25,252 nt of DNA from Clostridia bacterium (GCA_021152595.1 JAGKVC010000035.1:1-25252), one strand, 5' to 3'. Shown: positions 1 to 6,954, counted from the first letter of the stretch. Notes: generated by a model from the sequence alone, not told the origin. Numbers and translations are program-made.

Positions 1-2
1 CA

Positions 3-1382
3 GAAGAGTACCACGAGAAGATGATCGAGTCCATCTGCGAGACCGATGAGGAGCTGATGATGGCTTACCTCGAGGGCGAGGAGATCACCGCGCATTCGCA
101 GTCGATCGACCGGCTGAAGGCGCTGGGATTCCCCGTCATTCCGTATGCGAAATGTTCAGCAGATGCTGAGAAAATCCGTGCTGAGATCGAGAGGATCGGT
201 GCGATGCGCGGCGAGCTGCCCTATGACATCGACGGCGTGGTTGTCAAGGTGGACAGCCTCTCGGAGCGCACACAGCTCGGCGCAACGGCGAAATATCCGA
301 AATGGGCGGTCGCATACAAATTTCCGCCCGAGGAAAAAGTGACAAAATTGCGCTCGATCGAGATTCAGGTCGGACGCACCGGCGCGCTGACGCCCGTTGC
401 GGTATTCGATGAGATTTCGCTCGCAGGTACGAGTGTTTCGCGTGCCGTACTGCACAATCAGCAATTTATTACAGAAAAAGATATCCGCGTCGGGGATATG
501 ATCCGCGTGCGCAAGGCAGGCGATATCATCCCCGAGGTGCTGGCATCCGAATCGCATGAGCCGGATTCCGTCCCCTATCAGATTCCGTCACGCTGTCCGG
601 TCTGCGGCGGACCGGTCGAAGCGGACGGCGATGCGGCGGCTGTACGCTGCTTCAATCCGGCATGTCCGGCGCAGATTTTCCGCGCAATCGTCCATTTTGC
701 GTCGAAATCCGCGATGAATATTGACGGGCTCGGTCCGGCGATCGTCCAGCAGCTCCTCGATGAAAAGCTGATCAAAACGCCTGCCGATCTCTATACACTG
801 ACGAAAGCGCAGCTCCTGACGCTTGAGGGATTCAAGGAAAAATCCGCGAAGAATCTGCTGACGGCGATTGAAAATTCCAAATCGCAGCCGCTTGACCGTG
901 TGATCGCGGCGCTCGGCATCCGCAATATCGGACAAACTGCGTCCACGCTGCTCTGTGACAGCTTCGGTTCGCTTGATGCGATCCGGCAGGCAAAACCGGA
1001 GGATATTGCTGCGATTGACGGCTTCGGCGAGATCATGGCGGAATCGGTCGCGGCAGCCTTTGCACAGCCCGATTTCAATGCGCTGGTCGATGCGCTGCTC
1101 GCAAACGGCGTCAAAATGGAATATGAAGCGAAAACAATCGAAAGTGCGCGCTTTTCCGGTATGACATTCGTGCTGACCGGCACGCTTCCGACCATGAAGC
1201 GCGAGGAGGCAAAGGCGCTGATCGAATCCCACGGCGGCAAGGTCTCCGGATCGGTCTCGAAGAAAACGAGCGTGGTCGTCGCCGGTGACGATGCAGGCAG
1301 CAAGCTGACAAAGGCGGAATCGCTCGGCATCGAGGTCATTGATGAGGCAGAGCTGCTCCGGCGCTGCAATGCGGAGGAATAA
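3..1382 (+). CDS. ligA: NAD-dependent DNA ligase, 5' end outside window
   Basis: Seals nicks in DNA using NAD+ during replication and repair. The reading frame is already open at base 3, and the protein begins upstream of the window; about 460 of the usual ~660 residues are present. The N-terminal NAD-binding part and the KxDG lysine are therefore missing. Visible are nucleotidyltransferase motif IV (DGVVVK, near base 235) and motif V (KWAVAYKF, near base 302). After the OB fold comes a four-cysteine zinc finger (CPVC...C....C, bases 594-675), then helix-hairpin-helix repeats with several GFG/GLG turns, and a C-terminal BRCT domain (about bases 1153-1370, with FVLTGTL and GGKVSGSVSKKT). The stop is followed after 3 bp by the next start, so the two genes are probably co-transcribed. 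Confidence 0.97.
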   Translation, partial: EEYHEKMIESICETDEELMMAYLEGEEITAHSQSIDRLKALGFPVIPYAKCSADAEKIRAEIERIGAMRGELPYDIDGVVVKVDSLSERTQLGATAKYPKWAVAYKFPPEEKVTKLRSIEIQVGRTGALTPVAVFDEISLAGTSVSRAVLHNQQFITEKDIRVGDMIRVRKAGDIIPEVLASESHEPDSVPYQIPSRCPVCGGPVEADGDAAAVRCFNPACPAQIFRAIVHFASKSAMNIDGLGPAIVQQLLDEKLIKTPADLYTLTKAQLLTLEGFKEKSAKNLLTAIENSKSQPLDRVIAALGIRNIGQTASTLLCDSFGSLDAIRQAKPEDIAAIDGFGEIMAESVAAAFAQPDFNALVDALLANGVKMEYEAKTIESARFSGMTFVLTGTLPTMKREEAKALIESHGGKVSGSVSKKTSVVVAGDDAGSKLTKAESLGIEVIDEAELLRRCNAEE

Positions 1383-1385
1383 CCC

Positions 1386-1730
1386 ATGAACATTCAGATT
1401 TTCGGCAAATCCAAATGCTTTGATACGAAGAAAGCCGAACGCTTTTTCAAGGAGCGCGGCGTCAGATTCCAGCGGATCGACCTGCCGGACAAGGGCATGA
1501 GCAAACGCGAGCTGGAGAGCGTGATCCGCGCGGTCGGCGGCATGGAGCAGATCGTCGATCCGAAGGATCAGGACTATGCACTCTGGCAGCATTTGCTTCC
1601 GGATGCGCAGTTTGATATGCTGCTCGAAACGCCGGAAATGCTCCGGACACCGATCGTCCGCAACGGTCAGAAGGCGACTGTCGGCGAGGCGGCGGCGGTC
1701 TGGAAGCAGTGGATCGCAGAGGAAACTTAA
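1386..1730 (+). CDS. ArsC/Spx-family thioredoxin-fold protein
   Basis: A 114-residue protein of the arsenate reductase/Spx/YffB superfamily. The N-terminal beta strand and loop MNIQIFGKSKCFDTKKAERF match the family's CxxC/CxxS active-site region, but only one cysteine (C11) is present, followed by FDT. LRTPIVRNGQKATVG near residues 86-100 matches the conserved cis-proline strand (RxPIV..G....G). The length equals that of typical ArsC-like proteins. The ribosome binding site GGAGGA lies inside the end of ligA, 7 bp before ATG. With one cysteine it is unlikely to be a classical three-cysteine arsenate reductase; a YffB-like oxidoreductase of unknown substrate is more likely. It is followed by a strong terminator. 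Confidence 0.85.
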   Translation: MNIQIFGKSKCFDTKKAERFFKERGVRFQRIDLPDKGMSKRELESVIRAVGGMEQIVDPKDQDYALWQHLLPDAQFDMLLETPEMLRTPIVRNGQKATVGEAAAVWKQWIAEET

Positions 1731-1737
1731 CAGGAAT

Positions 1738-1785
1738 CAGCCGCGGAATCAAAGCAGATGCAATGATTCTGCGGCTGACTGTTTT
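1738..1785 (+). terminator. Rho-independent terminator of the ligA-arsC-like unit
   Basis: CAGCCGCGGAATC (1738-1750) pairs with GATTCTGCGGCTG (1765-1777), with a single mismatch, across a 14-base loop. GACTGTTTTCTG follows. It starts 8 bp after the stop codon of the ArsC-like gene. Confidence 0.85.
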
Positions 1786-1801
1786 CTGCGCATGATTTGC
1801 C

Positions 1802-1830
1802 TTGCATTCGACAAAAAACTGTGATATAAT
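1802..1830 (+). promoter_or_regulatory. Sigma-A promoter, TTGCAT-N17-TATAAT
   Basis: TTGCAT at 1802-1807, a 17-bp spacer and a perfect TATAAT at 1825-1830, just after the terminator. Transcription would run through the repeat at 1837 and antisense to the XRE remnant before reaching the gene at 2149. The same TTGCAT-N17-TATAAT form occurs in the mntP promoters of this window. Confidence 0.75.
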
Positions 1831-1836
1831 AATAGA

Positions 1837-1915
1837 GGTATCTTCGATATATTTGTAATGGGACTCCGTCCCAAGCCCTTCTTAAGGGACATTGTCGCTT
1901 AAGAATCCCGTTTTT
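1837..1915 (+). repeat. Two-hairpin palindromic repeat, copy S1
   Basis: GGTATC module (degenerate), then TTTGTAATGGGACTCCGTCCC. The first hairpin is GGGAC-TCC-GTCCC. The second is CTTAAGGGAC-att-GTCGCTTAAG with one mismatch, followed by AATCCCGTTTTT. It belongs to the family described in the findings. Confidence 0.85.
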
Positions 1916-1931
1916 ATGCGTGAATGCGCGG

Positions 1932-2153
1932 TTATGCTTCATCCCCGAAGCGGATGATGATGGTTCTGCCGCCGGAGGATTCGTCCGCAGGGATGCTCTG
2001 CACCGAGAAATCCGACGCAAGATCCGACTGTATACCGAACGCGCCCTCAAAACCGCGCTTTGACTCGCTTCGGCCGAGAAGATAGTCCGCCGTGACATTG
2101 TAGTAATCTGCAGCGCGGCAGAGAAAAATCATTTGAGGGAGGTGCCGTATGTT
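1932..2153 (-). pseudogene. Truncated XRE-family regulator lacking its helix-turn-helix
   Basis: The minus-strand frame encodes LCRAADYYNVTADYLLGRSE near its start. This is the typical end of a Cro/C1 (HTH_3) domain (LAxYFNVSxDYLLGR), followed by about 45 residues ending in RFGDEA. Everything upstream of this motif, including both HTH helices, is absent. An in-frame TAA at 2154-2156 closes the frame, and the neighbouring + strand gene begins at 2149. An ATG exists at 2132, but a product starting there could not bind DNA as an HTH. I read it as the 3' remnant of a regulator cut off by rearrangement. A short functional peptide is possible but unsupported. Confidence 0.7.
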
Positions 2154-2874
2154 TTATCCGATCAGCGATGCAAACTGCATCACACTGAACACGCTCAAGG
2201 CGATGCTCAGCCCCGAGAGCCGTCAGACCGACTATCTGACCATGCTGTTTCCGCCGGAGCTGCACGATTTTGATTCCGCGAATCTGCTGGATTTCATCTA
2301 TGAAAAGGATGATATCACGCTGCGCAATGCGCGGACATCCTTCACAAACGGCAATATCATCCGGCAGAATGACAAGCAGACCTATTCCCGTGCCAATCAG
2401 ACAAAGCTGACTGTCATTGCGCGCTGGCTGCGATGTCCCGGCTCGGAGGCGCTCTGGACGCAGTTTCTCGCCGCGCAGTTTCCGCTGCTCGATCACAGGC
2501 AGCTTGCGCGGACGATCGAAGAGGATGAAAGCCGCTATCCGGCTGCGTTTTTCAGTCTGCTGGAACAGAGCGATCAGTCCGGCGACAGCGCGTATCTGCT
2601 GCTTCTGCTGATCCTCTGGGCGATCTTCGGGGAACGCATCACAACGGCGGACGGCATCTTCCAGAATGATCCTGCCGCGGCAATCCCCGACACAAAAACC
2701 GCCGCCGCACCGCCCGACAGAACAACATGCCGCATGAAATGGTGCTGCAATACTGGCGCGAATTTCAGCAGCGCAATCCGGAATATGTCCATGTGCGGTT
2801 CTCGCCGGTGCCGATCCTGCGCAATTACTGCTGCTTTGAATCGGCGGATCCGGCAAAATCCGCGATGCGGCTGA
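2149..2874 (+). CDS. Unrecognised protein, 5' part of a frameshifted gene
   Basis: It starts at ATG 2149 behind a strong site (GGGAGGTG, 5-bp spacing). Residues 1 to about 185 read like genuine protein: MFYPISDANCITL, a Y/R/K-rich middle, and a hydrophobic helix SAYLLLLLILWAIFG near residues 156-170. After about 2700 the frame turns into Arg/Cys/Ser-rich sequence typical of an out-of-frame shadow, while the frame starting at 2727 becomes protein-like. The real gene is therefore probably 2149-3017 with a -1 shift between the stop at 2667 in the second frame and 2727. A five-A run at 2694-2698 is a plausible site. I do not recognise the N-terminal domain. It sits beside the XRE remnant and upstream of the nucleotidyltransferase gene. 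Confidence 0.6.
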   Translation: MFYPISDANCITLNTLKAMLSPESRQTDYLTMLFPPELHDFDSANLLDFIYEKDDITLRNARTSFTNGNIIRQNDKQTYSRANQTKLTVIARWLRCPGSEALWTQFLAAQFPLLDHRQLARTIEEDESRYPAAFFSLLEQSDQSGDSAYLLLLLILWAIFGERITTADGIFQNDPAAAIPDTKTAAAPPDRTTCRMKWCCNTGANFSSAIRNMSMCGSRRCRSCAITAALNRRIRQNPRCG

Positions 2875-3017
2875 CCTTTTATTCCTACGGTCACAAGAAT
2901 TTCAGCGATTACTATGTGCTGTGTCCGGAGGCAGGCTCAAAGCCCTTTACAATCTTCCGCGAGGAGTTTGCGTATCTCTGGGCGCAGGGCGTCGAAGCGG
3001 ATGCCGGTAATGAATAA
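2727..3017 (+). CDS. Unrecognised protein, 3' part of the frameshifted gene
   Basis: It encodes a compact alpha/beta segment: MVLQYWREFQQRNPEY, then VHVRFSPVPILRNYCCF, MRLTFYSYGHKNFSDYYVL and FTIFREEFAYLWAQG. The RxEFxxLW ending is reminiscent of C-terminal effector domains attached to some XRE regulators, which fits the regulator remnant next door; that is inference. The ATG at 2727 lacks a convincing ribosome binding site, supporting translation as a continuation of the upstream frame. It ends 38 bp before the next gene. Confidence 0.55.
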   Translation: MPHEMVLQYWREFQQRNPEYVHVRFSPVPILRNYCCFESADPAKSAMRLTFYSYGHKNFSDYYVLCPEAGSKPFTIFREEFAYLWAQGVEADAGNE

Positions 3018-3055
3018 TATGCAGACCGCAGCGTGATTATGACAAGGAGCAAAAA

Positions 3056-3832
3056 ATGAGAAATATTCAGCAGGAAATTCAGGAAAAGCTCGACGAAATC
3101 GAGCGCACGGAGCATGTGAAGATTCTGCACTGTGTCGAATCCGGCAGCAGGTCGTGGGGATTCCCCTCGCCAGACAGCGATTATGATGTGCGGTTTATCT
3201 ATCTGCGCGAGCGCGATGCCTATCTCAATCTCGCACCGCCGCGCGATGTGATCGAATGGCAGCTCGATGAGGTGCTGGATATCAGCGGCTGGGATGTGCA
3301 GAAGCTGCTCCGGCTGCTCTATAAATCCAATCCGACCGTTTTTGAATGGAACAGCTCCCCGATCATCTACCGCACCGCGCCGGAATGGCAGCGGATCAGC
3401 GAGGTGATTCCCAAGTATTTCCGTGTAAAATCGGGGCTGCATCACTATCTGAGCATGGCGAGCGGCAATGCCAGAGCCTATTTACAGGGCGATGCGGTCA
3501 AGCTGAAAAAATATTTCTATGTGCTGCGTCCGATCCTCGCCTGCCGCTGGATTCTCGACCGGCAGACACCGCCGCCGATGCTGTTCTCTGAGCTGATGCA
3601 GGCGGAGCTTGAGCCGGAGATCCGCCCTGTTGTGGATGATCTGCTCGCGCGCAAGTCGCAGACCTCGGAGCTTGGCGCAGAGCCGCCGATCGCGCCGCTG
3701 CATGCCTATATCGACCGGCAGCTTGCGGAACTCAAAGAGATCGCAGAACAGACGCCCGATCGTCCGCATCCGGACTGGGACGCGCTCAACAAGGTTTTCC
3801 TCTCGCTGTTTTCAGGTATCGCTCCGCAATGA
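3056..3832 (+). CDS. RlaP-type nucleotidyltransferase (PF10127 family)
   Basis: 258 residues. CVESGSRSWGFPSPDSDYDV (about residues 22-41) is the GS(R)xxG....SDxD nucleotidyltransferase fold signature of the DNA polymerase beta superfamily, in the form seen in the RlaP/COG3541 'RNA repair pathway' family. DVRFIY and the later VIEWQLDEVLDISGWDVQKLL, WNSSPI and RPILACRWIL blocks are also typical. The family is linked to RNA repair by neighbourhood in other genomes; the substrate is not established. Start chosen at ATG 3056 with AAGGAG 7 bp upstream. The last codons (GGTATCGCTCCGCAATGA) resemble the 5' module of the local repeat, so the C-terminus may have been rewritten by repeat insertion. Confidence 0.88.
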   Translation: MRNIQQEIQEKLDEIERTEHVKILHCVESGSRSWGFPSPDSDYDVRFIYLRERDAYLNLAPPRDVIEWQLDEVLDISGWDVQKLLRLLYKSNPTVFEWNSSPIIYRTAPEWQRISEVIPKYFRVKSGLHHYLSMASGNARAYLQGDAVKLKKYFYVLRPILACRWILDRQTPPPMLFSELMQAELEPEIRPVVDDLLARKSQTSELGAEPPIAPLHAYIDRQLAELKEIAEQTPDRPHPDWDALNKVFLSLFSGIAPQ

Positions 3833-3896
3833 TCTGTAATGGGGCGCTGCCCCAAACCCCGCTTAAGGGATACTATCCCTTAAGAATCCCATTTTT
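3815..3896 (+). repeat. Two-hairpin palindromic repeat, copy S2
   Basis: It overlaps the last codons of the preceding gene. Hairpin 1 is GGGGC-GCT-GCCCC. Hairpin 2 is CTTAAGGGATA paired with TATCCCTTAAG, followed by AATCCCATTTTT. TTGAAT (3895) and GATAAC 18 bp downstream could give a weak promoter for the next gene at the end of the repeat. Confidence 0.85.
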
Positions 3897-3944
3897 GAAT
3901 CAATCCTCAGAATCTTCCGATAACCAGAAAGTGAGGCGGTTACA

Positions 3945-4613
3945 ATGAAACGAATTCTCTCCGGTGTCCTTGCCGCAGGCATGCTGCTCAGTCTCGGCGG
4001 ATGCGGCAGAAAGCCCGTCCAGCAGGCGGAGGAAAGCAGCGTCACGGCACCCGAATACAGCCTTGAGATCATTGAGGCGGAAACCGGTAAACCGGCAACG
4101 CATCCGACGGACACCGTTCCGCTTGCGCCGGAGACGGTCACGGAGGTCGTCACGGTCACGCAGATCGTTACGGTGACATCCGTTGTCACGGTCACGGAGC
4201 CTGCCGCTGAATATGATGCCGGAACGCTCACGGAGGCGGAGGAGCCGCTCGTCGTTGAGGGAACCATCGACAAGGACGGCACCTTCACAACCAAGGATGA
4301 CGTCGCGCTGTATATCTATACATACGGCGAGCTGCCCAAAAACTTCATCTCCAAAAAGGAGGCGCAGAAGCTCGGCTGGGAGGGCGGTTCGCTTGAGCCC
4401 TATGCCCCCGGCTGCTGCATCGGCGGCTCGTACTTCGGCAATTACGAAGGCAAGCTCCCCGAGAAAAAGGGCAGAGAATACACCGAATGCGATATCGACA
4501 CCCTCGGCAAGAAATCCCGCGGCGCAAAGCGCATTGTCTTTTCAAACGACGGACTCATCTACTATACCGGCGACCACTACGAAACATTTGAACTGCTGTA
4601 CGGGGAGGAATAA
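3945..4613 (+). CDS. Barnase-like ribonuclease lipoprotein
   Basis: 222 residues. N-terminal lipoprotein signal MKRILSGVLAAGMLLSLGGC with lipobox LGGC and acceptor C20. A linker rich in E, T and V follows, with repeated VTVT blocks (about residues 63-86). Residues ~115-218 align by eye with Bacillus barnase: LPKNFISKKEA, LGW, APGxxIGGSYFGNYEGKLP, RIVFSNDGLIYYTGDHYETF. All catalytic residues are retained: K137 (barnase K27), E181 (E73), R192 (R83), R196 (R87) and H211 (H102). It should be exported and tethered to the outer face of the membrane. GAGG lies 8 bp before the ATG. The barstar-like gene starts 2 bp after its stop. A degraded toxin is unlikely because the active site is complete. Confidence 0.93.
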   Translation: MKRILSGVLAAGMLLSLGGCGRKPVQQAEESSVTAPEYSLEIIEAETGKPATHPTDTVPLAPETVTEVVTVTQIVTVTSVVTVTEPAAEYDAGTLTEAEEPLVVEGTIDKDGTFTTKDDVALYIYTYGELPKNFISKKEAQKLGWEGGSLEPYAPGCCIGGSYFGNYEGKLPEKKGREYTECDIDTLGKKSRGAKRIVFSNDGLIYYTGDHYETFELLYGEE

Positions 4614-4615
4614 AC

Positions 4616-4885
4616 ATGACTGTCACGATTGACTGCAAAGAAATCCAGACAAAGGAGGATTTCCACCGCATTTTTTCCAAGTCGCTCTATCTGCCGGGCT
4701 TCTACGGCAATAATCTCGATGCGCTGCATGACTGCCTGACCTCGCTGCCGCAGAAAACCGTGATCAATCTGCTGCATACAGAAAGCCTGATCCATAATCT
4801 CGGCCCCTACGGCAGAGCCGCCATCGCCGCCATCGCCCACGCCGAACGCGAAAATCCCGAGCGCCTGACGGTGAATATGCTTTGA
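4616..4885 (+). CDS. Barstar-like ribonuclease inhibitor
   Basis: 89 residues, the same length as barstar. LPGFYGNNLDALHDCLT (residues 26-42) matches barstar's barnase-binding helix and loop LPEYYGENLDALWDCLT. It keeps D35 and D39 at identical numbering and has F29 and H38 where barstar has Y29 and W38. No signal peptide, so the protein is cytoplasmic and would protect the cell from nuclease before export. Its ribosome binding site (GGGGAGG) lies inside the end of the nuclease gene, indicating translational coupling. A repeat element begins 4 bp after its stop. Confidence 0.93.
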   Translation: MTVTIDCKEIQTKEDFHRIFSKSLYLPGFYGNNLDALHDCLTSLPQKTVINLLHTESLIHNLGPYGRAAIAAIAHAERENPERLTVNML

Positions 4886-4889
4886 TTGC

Positions 4890-4968
4890 GGTGTCTCCGA
4901 CGGATTTATAATGAGGCTCCGCCTCAAACTCCGCCAAAGGGACACTGTCCCTTTGGAATCCCATTTTT
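4890..4968 (+). repeat. Two-hairpin palindromic repeat, copy S3
   Basis: GGTGTCTCCGACGGATT module, then hairpin GAGGC-TCC-GCCTC. The second hairpin is CCAAAGGGACA-c-TGTCCCTTTGG, followed by AATCCCATTTTT. Both stems differ from copy S2 by compensating changes. Confidence 0.88.
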
Positions 4969-5216
4969 ATTATGGATGAATGGAAAACGCTGCCGGAGCG
5001 CCAATATAAAAGTTTGGGTCGAGCTTTTTCAAAAGCTCGCGGAATCCAGAGGCAGCGCCTCTGGTCGCTCGTCGCAACGAGCGAAACTCCCCCGCCGAAG
5101 GAGCTCCGCAAGGGTGAATTTCAAAAAGCATCCGGGGGATGCTTTTTGAGAGAGGGACGCCCTGCGATAGAGGGCGTCCCTAAGTGAATTGCAAAGCAAT
5201 TCACAGATCGTCACGA
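4969..5216. repeat. Cluster of six perfect palindromes
   Basis: Non-coding stretch packed with hairpins: CGAGCTTTT/AAAAGCTCG (5020-5039), CCAGAGGC/GCCTCTGG (5046-5064), TCGCTCGT/ACGAGCGA (5065-5084), AAAAAGCATCC/GGATGCTTTTT (5123-5147), AGGGACGCCCT/AGGGCGTCCCT (5153-5181) and GTGAATTGC/GCAATTCAC (5184-5204). Frames that stay open across it are low-complexity by-products of the palindromes. It lies between repeat copies S3 and S4. Confidence 0.85.
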
Positions 5217-5354
5217 ATGTGTCTCCGACGGATAGAGGTGTCTCCGACGGATTTGTAATGGTGGCTCTCCGCGCTGCGCTGTGTCGAGTTTGCTGCGCAA
5301 ACATCGAGCCCCAAGCCCCGCTTAAGGGATCTATCCCTTAAGAATCCCGTTTTT
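5217..5354 (+). repeat. Two-hairpin palindromic repeat, copy S4 with duplicated module and enlarged first hairpin
   Basis: The module GTGTCTCCGACGGAT occurs twice (from 5219 and from 5237). The first hairpin is expanded to about 50 bases with outer arms GGCTC/GAGCC and an inner GTTTG..CAAAC. The second hairpin CTTAAGGGAT/ATCCCTTAAG and tail AATCCCGTTTTT are standard. Confidence 0.8.
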
Positions 5355-5356
5355 GA

Positions 5357-5449
5357 ATGGATGAGAATCAAATGAAAAAGGAAATTCAGGAAGCCATTGA
5401 TTCCGGAACTGAAATCCATGTTGATCTTGAACCCGGCGCCGTCATCTGA
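5357..5449 (+). pseudogene. Mini-ORF, probable 3' remnant of a lost gene
   Basis: 30 codons from ATG 5357 (MDENQMKKEIQEAIDSG...VDLEPGAVI). It has no ribosome binding site and begins at the very end of repeat S4. Its stop lies 10 bp before a strong terminator, the usual distance for a genuine gene end. The simplest reading is that the repeat, or the rearrangement that brought it, removed the 5' part of a gene and left its tail and terminator. No family recognised. Confidence 0.4.
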
Positions 5450-5459
5450 ATAAACCATA

Positions 5460-5496
5460 CCGCCCGATCAGTACACAATGGTCGGGTGGTTTTTGT
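5460..5496 (+). terminator. Rho-independent terminator
   Basis: CCGCCCGATC (5460-5469) pairs with GGTCGGGTGG (5480-5489), ten pairs including two G-U, followed by TTTTTGTTT. Confidence 0.8.
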
Positions 5497-5506
5497 TTGC
5501 CGGCAA

Positions 5507-5588
5507 GTTGTATTCCTCCCTCATGATATACAAACTATCAAAAATACAACTATTTGTGCAGGTTTACACTTGGGAACTTTGCACAAAT
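5507..5588. promoter_or_regulatory. Two spaced inverted repeats upstream of the LRR promoter
   Basis: GTTGTATT (5507-5514) with AATACAAC (5543-5550), and ATTTGTGCA (5552-5560) with TGCACAAAT (5580-5588). Both are exact. They end about 40 bp before the -35 box at 5630, so they may be regulator sites; AT-rich chance pairing cannot be excluded. Confidence 0.4.
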
Positions 5589-5629
5589 ATTAAAATATTA
5601 TTCAGGTTTCCGATTTTCCGCTGCATTGA

Positions 5630-5659
5630 TTGACAACTGTGAGTAGTATCCGGTATAAT
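5630..5659 (+). promoter_or_regulatory. Consensus sigma-A promoter of the LRR gene
   Basis: TTGACA at 5630-5635, 18-bp spacer, TATAAT at 5654-5659. Both hexamers are perfect. It faces the secreted LRR gene, giving a leader of about 290 nt. Confidence 0.88.
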
Positions 5660-5684
5660 ATTTACCGAAAGGAGGCTTAGGGGG

Positions 5685-5749
5685 AACCGAAAAGCTGGGC
5701 AGTGTATGTTTGCCTTGCCATCCGGTTGTTTTATTTTATTTTTTCTTTT
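5685..5749 (+). terminator. Possible attenuator or small-RNA terminator in the LRR leader
   Basis: AACCG (5685-5689) and GGCA (5698-5701) pair with TGCC (5716-5719) and CGGTT (5723-5727). A very long T-rich tract follows (5726-5749). The stem is interrupted, so this is moderate evidence. A transcript from the promoter at 5630 would end after about 80 nt unless it reads through. The remainder of the leader (5750-5958) holds no gene I can support; TTTTGAT...ATCAAAA at 5915-5934 is a small inverted repeat. Confidence 0.45.
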
Positions 5750-5958
5750 ATGTTCTCAGCATCCGAACGGATCATATGAAATATTCAATTTTGCTTGCAT
5801 CACAATATATACTTTATCCGACTTCCGATATGGCCTGACAAATAATCCCTGACACACGCCGCAGTTTTCCTGGCACATTCTAGATATAATCTCAGCGATA
5901 TTTTGATCTCAGTTTTTGATCATACTATCAAAATTCAAGAAAACAAGGAGAAATACAC

Positions 5959-6954
5959 ATGAAAACCATCAACAGAAAGATTGTTGCTGCAATCTGCTCC
6001 GCTGCCATGATGACAGGCGCTGCATTTGCGCCGTCGCTCGGCATCATCAAGGATACCGCACTCACCGCTTCTGCTTACAGCGGCTATATCAACGGCTGCC
6101 ACTGGGAGTATGAGATGGATATCACCGGCTATGCAATCACCAAGTGCCGCAACTATCAGCACCTGCAAACCGTCAACATCCCGTCTACGATCAACGGCAA
6201 GCCGGTTATCGCAATCTATGACAACGCTTTCATCAATAACTCTGAAAGCTGCGCACAGTACATCAAGAACCTCACCATGCCGAACACCATCTATAAGATC
6301 GGCAGCAACTTCTTCAAAAACTGCGATAATCTCCAGAGCATCAATCTTTCCACCTCGCTGATCACCATCGGCGACTACGCTTTCTATGACTGCGACGGTC
6401 TCCACAGCATCAACTTCCCGGACAGCGTCAAGCAGATCGGCTCCTATGTCTGCAACTGGGCATGGAACATGTATGACGTCACCCTCGGCTCCGGCATTGA
6501 GGTGATCGGTGCAAACTCCTTCGCACGGATGCGCGACCTGAACAACTTTAATTCCAACAGAAGCGAAATGCTCTGGTCTGTCGGCACCGGCGTTCTCACG
6601 AACAGCAAATGGGCAAATAACCGTTCCGAAGACGAAATGCTCTGCATCGGCAAGAACAACAGAGTGCTGCTCAGATACCAGCGCTGCAACACCAACCCGA
6701 CCGTTCAGCTCGGCTCCAATGTCAGAATCCTCGCAGACGGCGCTTTCAACACCGCAAACTGGAATCACGGTCACTGGGTAAGAGACATCTACTGCCCGAG
6801 AATTGAGCACATCGGCAACAGCGTCTTCGGCATGGTTCCGAATGCAAGAGTTCATCTCAGCGGCTCTCTGATGTATGTCCACTACGGTACCAACTACAAC
6901 ACTTCCGTTCCGCCGCTGGTCGCTCCGGCAACTGCTTACTTCGATCTCCCGTAA
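5959..6954 (+). CDS. Secreted BspA-type leucine-rich-repeat protein
   Basis: 331 residues. An N-terminal signal peptide (MKTINRKIVAAICSAAMMTG AAFAP) is followed by a mature part made largely of LRR_5/BspA repeats of about 23 residues. Examples are YIKNLTMPNTIYKIGSNFFKNC, LQSINLSTSLITIGDYAFYDC and LHSINFPDSVKQIGSYVCN, then a less regular C-terminal part with VRILADGAFN and IEHIGNSVFG. Such proteins are surface or secreted and are usually thought to bind host or plant ligands; no catalytic domain or sortase/dockerin motif is visible. The start has AAGGAG 8 bp upstream. It is monocistronic: own promoter and own terminator. Confidence 0.88.
   Translation: MKTINRKIVAAICSAAMMTGAAFAPSLGIIKDTALTASAYSGYINGCHWEYEMDITGYAITKCRNYQHLQTVNIPSTINGKPVIAIYDNAFINNSESCAQYIKNLTMPNTIYKIGSNFFKNCDNLQSINLSTSLITIGDYAFYDCDGLHSINFPDSVKQIGSYVCNWAWNMYDVTLGSGIEVIGANSFARMRDLNNFNSNRSEMLWSVGTGVLTNSKWANNRSEDEMLCIGKNNRVLLRYQRCNTNPTVQLGSNVRILADGAFNTANWNHGHWVRDIYCPRIEHIGNSVFGMVPNARVHLSGSLMYVHYGTNYNTSVPPLVAPATAYFDLP

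Noticed and set aside
4886..5187. Open frames over the palindrome cluster (about 70-90 codons)
   Set aside because: They run through repeat S3 and the hairpins, lack initiation signals and have repeat-derived composition.
5666..5730. Cyclic-di-GMP (GEMM) or other known riboswitch in the LRR leader
   Set aside because: The GTTTGCC/GGCAAAC-like bases drew attention, but the conserved order of GEMM or other classes I know is absent.
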